This document shows positions 30,941-33,097 of a stretch of DNA of 33,097 nt, piece by piece. The notes beneath the pieces were generated by a model. That model worked only from the letters and a program-made list of their open reading frames with translations. It did no database searches and was not told the DNA's origin. Source of the DNA: Companilactobacillus nuruki (GTDB lineage Bacteria > Bacillota > Bacilli > Lactobacillales > Lactobacillaceae); the NCBI RefSeq assembly GCF_002872255.1, contig NZ_NIPR01000028.1, positions 1-33,097 on the forward strand. The letters are read 5' to 3'. Within the stretch, counting starts at the first letter, position 1; every line of letters begins with the position of its first letter. A program made the position numbers and the translations under genes.

Positions 30941-30975
30941 AAATAAAGCTAATATTAATTTAGCTTTATTTTTTT
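30941..30975 (+). terminator. proC terminator
   Basis: AAATAAAGCTAA / TTAGCTTTATTT with a seven-base loop, then five further T. Confidence 0.85.
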
Positions 30976-31033
30976 GTTCTTTGCCGAGTAATCAGTTAAA
31001 ATTAAGAAAATTAGGAGTTAAGAGGTAGGGATC

Positions 31034-31627
31034 TTGCAAAAAAGAAAGGCTTATCGAACGGCAATTTTAGGCATTTTGATTGCCATTATTTTTGTTCAAT
31101 CAATGGTGCCATTTTTAGGTTTCATTCCAACTGGTTTTATTAATATAACAATTATTCATATTACAGTTATTGTTGCAGCCATTGTTTTGGGACCTAAGAG
31201 TGGGGGAATTGTCGGTTTGGTTTGGGGAATCGGAACAATTATTAGGGCATTCACTAGTCCAACCTCAATTATTGATACAACGGTTTTTACAAATCCAATA
31301 GTGGCAGTACTTCCTAGAATTGCAGTTGGATTAATTGCTGGATGGGTATACTTGTGGTTCAAAGATCATACCAATAAAAAAGTTTTGGGCATGGCCATTG
31401 CTTCAGGTATTGGTTCATTGGTAAATACTGTTTTAGTTTTGGGATTGATGCGAGTTATGTATGCTAGCACCATGGCTCAAGTTTATGCGACACAAACTGA
31501 TTTGTTGAATAAAATGTTATTGGTAATTGTAGGAACCAACGGTATTCCGGAAATGATTGCAGCAATCGTTATTGCCCCGGCCATTTCTACTGCAATTTTG
31601 AAATCCAATAAGTTTTTAGATAATTAA
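31034..31627 (+). CDS. ECF transporter substrate-binding (S) component, PanT-like
   Basis: 197-residue membrane protein with about six helices, the substrate-specific part of an energy-coupling-factor vitamin importer that shares its EcfA/A'/T module with other S components. The segment MVPFLGFIPTGFINITIIHITVIVAAIVLGPKSG (about 25-58) and FTNPIVAVLPRIAVGLIAGWVY are reminiscent of pantothenate S components (PanT). The vitamin is therefore probably pantothenate, but not proved. No riboswitch was recognised upstream. The start is TTG with AGAGGTAG upstream. It lies 70 bases ahead of the second acetate kinase on the same strand with no terminator seen between them, so co-transcription is possible. 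Both relate to acetyl-group metabolism (CoA precursor, acetyl phosphate), which is inference. Confidence 0.82.
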   Translation: MQKRKAYRTAILGILIAIIFVQSMVPFLGFIPTGFINITIIHITVIVAAIVLGPKSGGIVGLVWGIGTIIRAFTSPTSIIDTTVFTNPIVAVLPRIAVGLIAGWVYLWFKDHTNKKVLGMAIASGIGSLVNTVLVLGLMRVMYASTMAQVYATQTDLLNKMLLVIVGTNGIPEMIAAIVIAPAISTAILKSNKFLDN

Positions 31628-31697
31628 TTTTAATTACATAAAAGTCAGCATATTTTCTGAAAATTAGGTATTCTATTAGGTAGGAGTGTGAATTTTA

Positions 31698-32882
31698 ATG
31701 CAAAAAACATTAGTTATCAATGCTGGTAGCTCATCTTTAAAGTGGCAATTATTTGAAATGCCATCAGAAATGGTTTTGGCTAGCGGTATGGTAGAACGTA
31801 TTAGTATGCCGGGTTCCATCTTTACGATCAAATATGGAGAACATCAAAAGTATGAGACAACTGTAGATAATTTAGATCAAGAAGCCTCTGCAAAAATGGT
31901 TTTTAATGAATTGTTACGTCTTGAAATTATTGCTGACTTGTCTGAGATCACTGCAGTAGCTCATAGAGTAGTTGCTGGCGGCCAAGTATTTAAAAAAGCG
32001 GTTGAGGTAACTCCAGATGTACTTAAAAAGATTAAAGAATTAAGTAATTTTGCACCATTGCATAATCCTATGGAAGCCCAAGGGATTGAAACAATGGCAA
32101 AAACTTTACCTAATGTAAAACAATATGCCGTTTTTGATAGTCAATTTTTTACTGATTTGCCTGAAATGAACGCAATTTATAGTTTGCCTTATGAACTAAC
32201 TCAAAAGTATCAAATACGTCGTTATGGTGAACATGGAATTTCACATGGTTATCTAGCTGGTCGTGCTGCTGAATTATTAAATAAGCCCAAGTCAACTGTG
32301 AACTTGGTAACTATGCATCTAGGTAGTGGAGCTTCATTAGCTGCTGTAAAAGATGGTAAAGCTTTTGATACATCAATGGGATTCACGCCATTAACAGGTG
32401 TTACTATGGGGACTCGTGCAGGGGATGTTGATCCATCAGTAGTTCCATATTTAATGCAAGAGTTAAATGTAAGTGACCCTAATGAGATAATGATGATGCT
32501 TAATCAAAAATCAGGTTTGTTGGGTGTCTCAGGTATTTCCCCAGACATGCGTGAGATTAAAGCACAGGAAGAAACTAATTCCCAAGCCAAATTGGCTGTT
32601 GATATTTTTGTTAATCGAATTGTCAAATATGCTGGTAGTTATTTGACTGAATTGCATGGTGCCGATGCGTTAATATTTGCAGGTGGTATTGGTGAACATA
32701 ATGATCAACTACGTCAACAAATCATTGATGAGTTAGCCATTTTTAATGTTAAATTGGATTCAAAGCTCAACAAAGCTGGAAAAGAAGGACTTATCAGTAG
32801 TAGCGATTCGTCTATTAAGGTTTTGTTGATTCCAACAAATGAAGAGTTAGCAATGGTTCGTCAAGTGGCGGCTATTCAATAA
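31698..32882 (+). CDS. ackA: Acetate kinase, paralogue 2
   Basis: 394-residue cytosolic kinase making ATP from acetyl phosphate, the last step of the phosphoketolase or pyruvate-oxidase routes in lactobacilli. Catalytic residues are in place: Asn8 in INAGSSSLKW, Arg in AHRVVAGGQ, His in APLHNP, Asp in VFDSQFF, His in YGEHGISH, LGSGAS, AFDTSMGFTPLTG, Arg in MGTRAGDVDP, FAGGIGEHN and Glu in IPTNEE. It keeps the standard MGTR-GD-DP loop that paralogue 1 (16800-18002) has altered, so it is the better candidate for the main acetate kinase. The start ATG has TAGGAG upstream. It ends in a very strong symmetric terminator. Confidence 0.95.
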   Translation: MQKTLVINAGSSSLKWQLFEMPSEMVLASGMVERISMPGSIFTIKYGEHQKYETTVDNLDQEASAKMVFNELLRLEIIADLSEITAVAHRVVAGGQVFKKAVEVTPDVLKKIKELSNFAPLHNPMEAQGIETMAKTLPNVKQYAVFDSQFFTDLPEMNAIYSLPYELTQKYQIRRYGEHGISHGYLAGRAAELLNKPKSTVNLVTMHLGSGASLAAVKDGKAFDTSMGFTPLTGVTMGTRAGDVDPSVVPYLMQELNVSDPNEIMMMLNQKSGLLGVSGISPDMREIKAQEETNSQAKLAVDIFVNRIVKYAGSYLTELHGADALIFAGGIGEHNDQLRQQIIDELAIFNVKLDSKLNKAGKEGLISSSDSSIKVLLIPTNEELAMVRQVAAIQ

Positions 32883-32913
32883 GATATTTAAAAAAGACAT
32901 AATTTTCCGTATA

Positions 32914-32966
32914 AAAAAGCGCTGACTTAGTAACTGTTAAATAGTTACTAAGTCAGCGCTTTTTTG
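32914..32966. terminator. Very strong bidirectional terminator after ackA paralogue 2
   Basis: Perfect 23-bp arms: AAAAAAGCGCTGACTTAG... (32914-32936) with its complement (32944-32966), around a seven-base loop. T-runs lie on both strands between converging genes. Confidence 0.95.
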
Positions 32967-33032
32967 AGTTATTATTTTTGTTTCAGAAGATAACTATTCC
33001 TAATAAATATAGCCCTTTAAAAGGATTGAATT

Positions 33033-33097
33033 TTATTTGATATTCGAAGAAACACGTTCTTTGTGAGCAATAATGATTTTATCAGCAATTGCACGAT
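33033..33097 (-). CDS. C-terminal end of an unidentified gene (5' end outside window)
   Basis: A minus-strand frame enters from the right edge and stops at TAA 33033-33035. The last 20 residues read RAIADKIIIAHKERVSSNIK. The fragment is too short to name. It is accepted as coding because it is open to the edge, ends before a terminator, and uses codons like its neighbours. Confidence 0.45.
   Translation of the reverse strand, partial: RAIADKIIIAHKERVSSNIK

Noticed and set aside
1-33097. A phage, integrative element, restriction system or toxin-antitoxin cluster as a new defence system
   Set aside because: Apart from the IS tail at the left edge there are no integrases, phage structural genes, restriction or effector domains. 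The MazG-like protein has no MazEF partner and fits a house-cleaning enzyme.

Overview
This low-GC window reads as a chromosomal stretch of a lactic acid bacterium of the Lactobacillaceae, perhaps the Companilactobacillus group. The evidence is the A+T-rich code, the strong AGGAGG-type ribosome binding sites, the compact mono- and bicistronic units closed by intrinsic terminators, and the gene set: a cydABCD bd-oxidase operon, a type-II NADH dehydrogenase, acetate kinases, a NapA-type antiporter and an ECF vitamin transporter. The genus is inferred from gene content, not from a database match.

Layout. The left edge (1-240) holds the 3' end of an IS66-like transposase and its terminator. At 261-3562, all on the minus strand, lie an unusual RpiB/LacAB-type isomerase with its MerR regulator, an APC amino acid permease and nagB. 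At 3744-9615 come an alpha/beta hydrolase that lacks its nucleophile serine, a MazG-like pyrophosphohydrolase, a small membrane-anchored protein, a nicotinamidase-like hydrolase, Kup and an ammonium transporter. At 9709-13641 (minus) are a DUF1003 protein, ndh, a NapA-like antiporter and a TetR regulator. At 13772-16674 a membrane GT2 glycosyltransferase follows a long coiled-coil protein whose C-terminal half resembles the non-catalytic front part of poly(glycerol-phosphate) glucosyltransferases.

Respiration block. Acetate kinase 1 (16800-18002) converges on and overlaps a menA-like prenyltransferase. A polyprenyl diphosphate synthase is divergent from menA, and the translationally coupled cydA-cydB-cydD-cydC operon follows (25995-20074). 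With ndh about 9 kb away these genes give a minimal aerobic chain: NADH to Ndh to a menaquinone-like quinone to cytochrome bd. Candidate CcpA (cre) sites lie at both ndh and cydA, and a repeated Rex-like half-site lies upstream of cydA, which suggests joint carbon and redox control.

The right part (26334-33097) contains a membrane protein with a long Gln/Asn-rich repetitive tail, a ThiD/PdxK-family kinase, a TipA-type MerR regulator with a textbook 19-bp-spacer palindromic promoter, a DUF975 membrane protein, proC, a PanT-like ECF S-component, a second acetate kinase and the C-terminal end of an unidentified gene.

Most of the window is ordinary housekeeping. The most unusual items are the coiled-coil/pseudo-glycosyltransferase protein, the Q/N-rich tandem-repeat protein, the serine-less hydrolase, the His-less isomerase with its MerR operator, and the palindromic leader of the DUF975 gene. 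No complete mobile element, phage, CRISPR array, rRNA or tRNA was seen.
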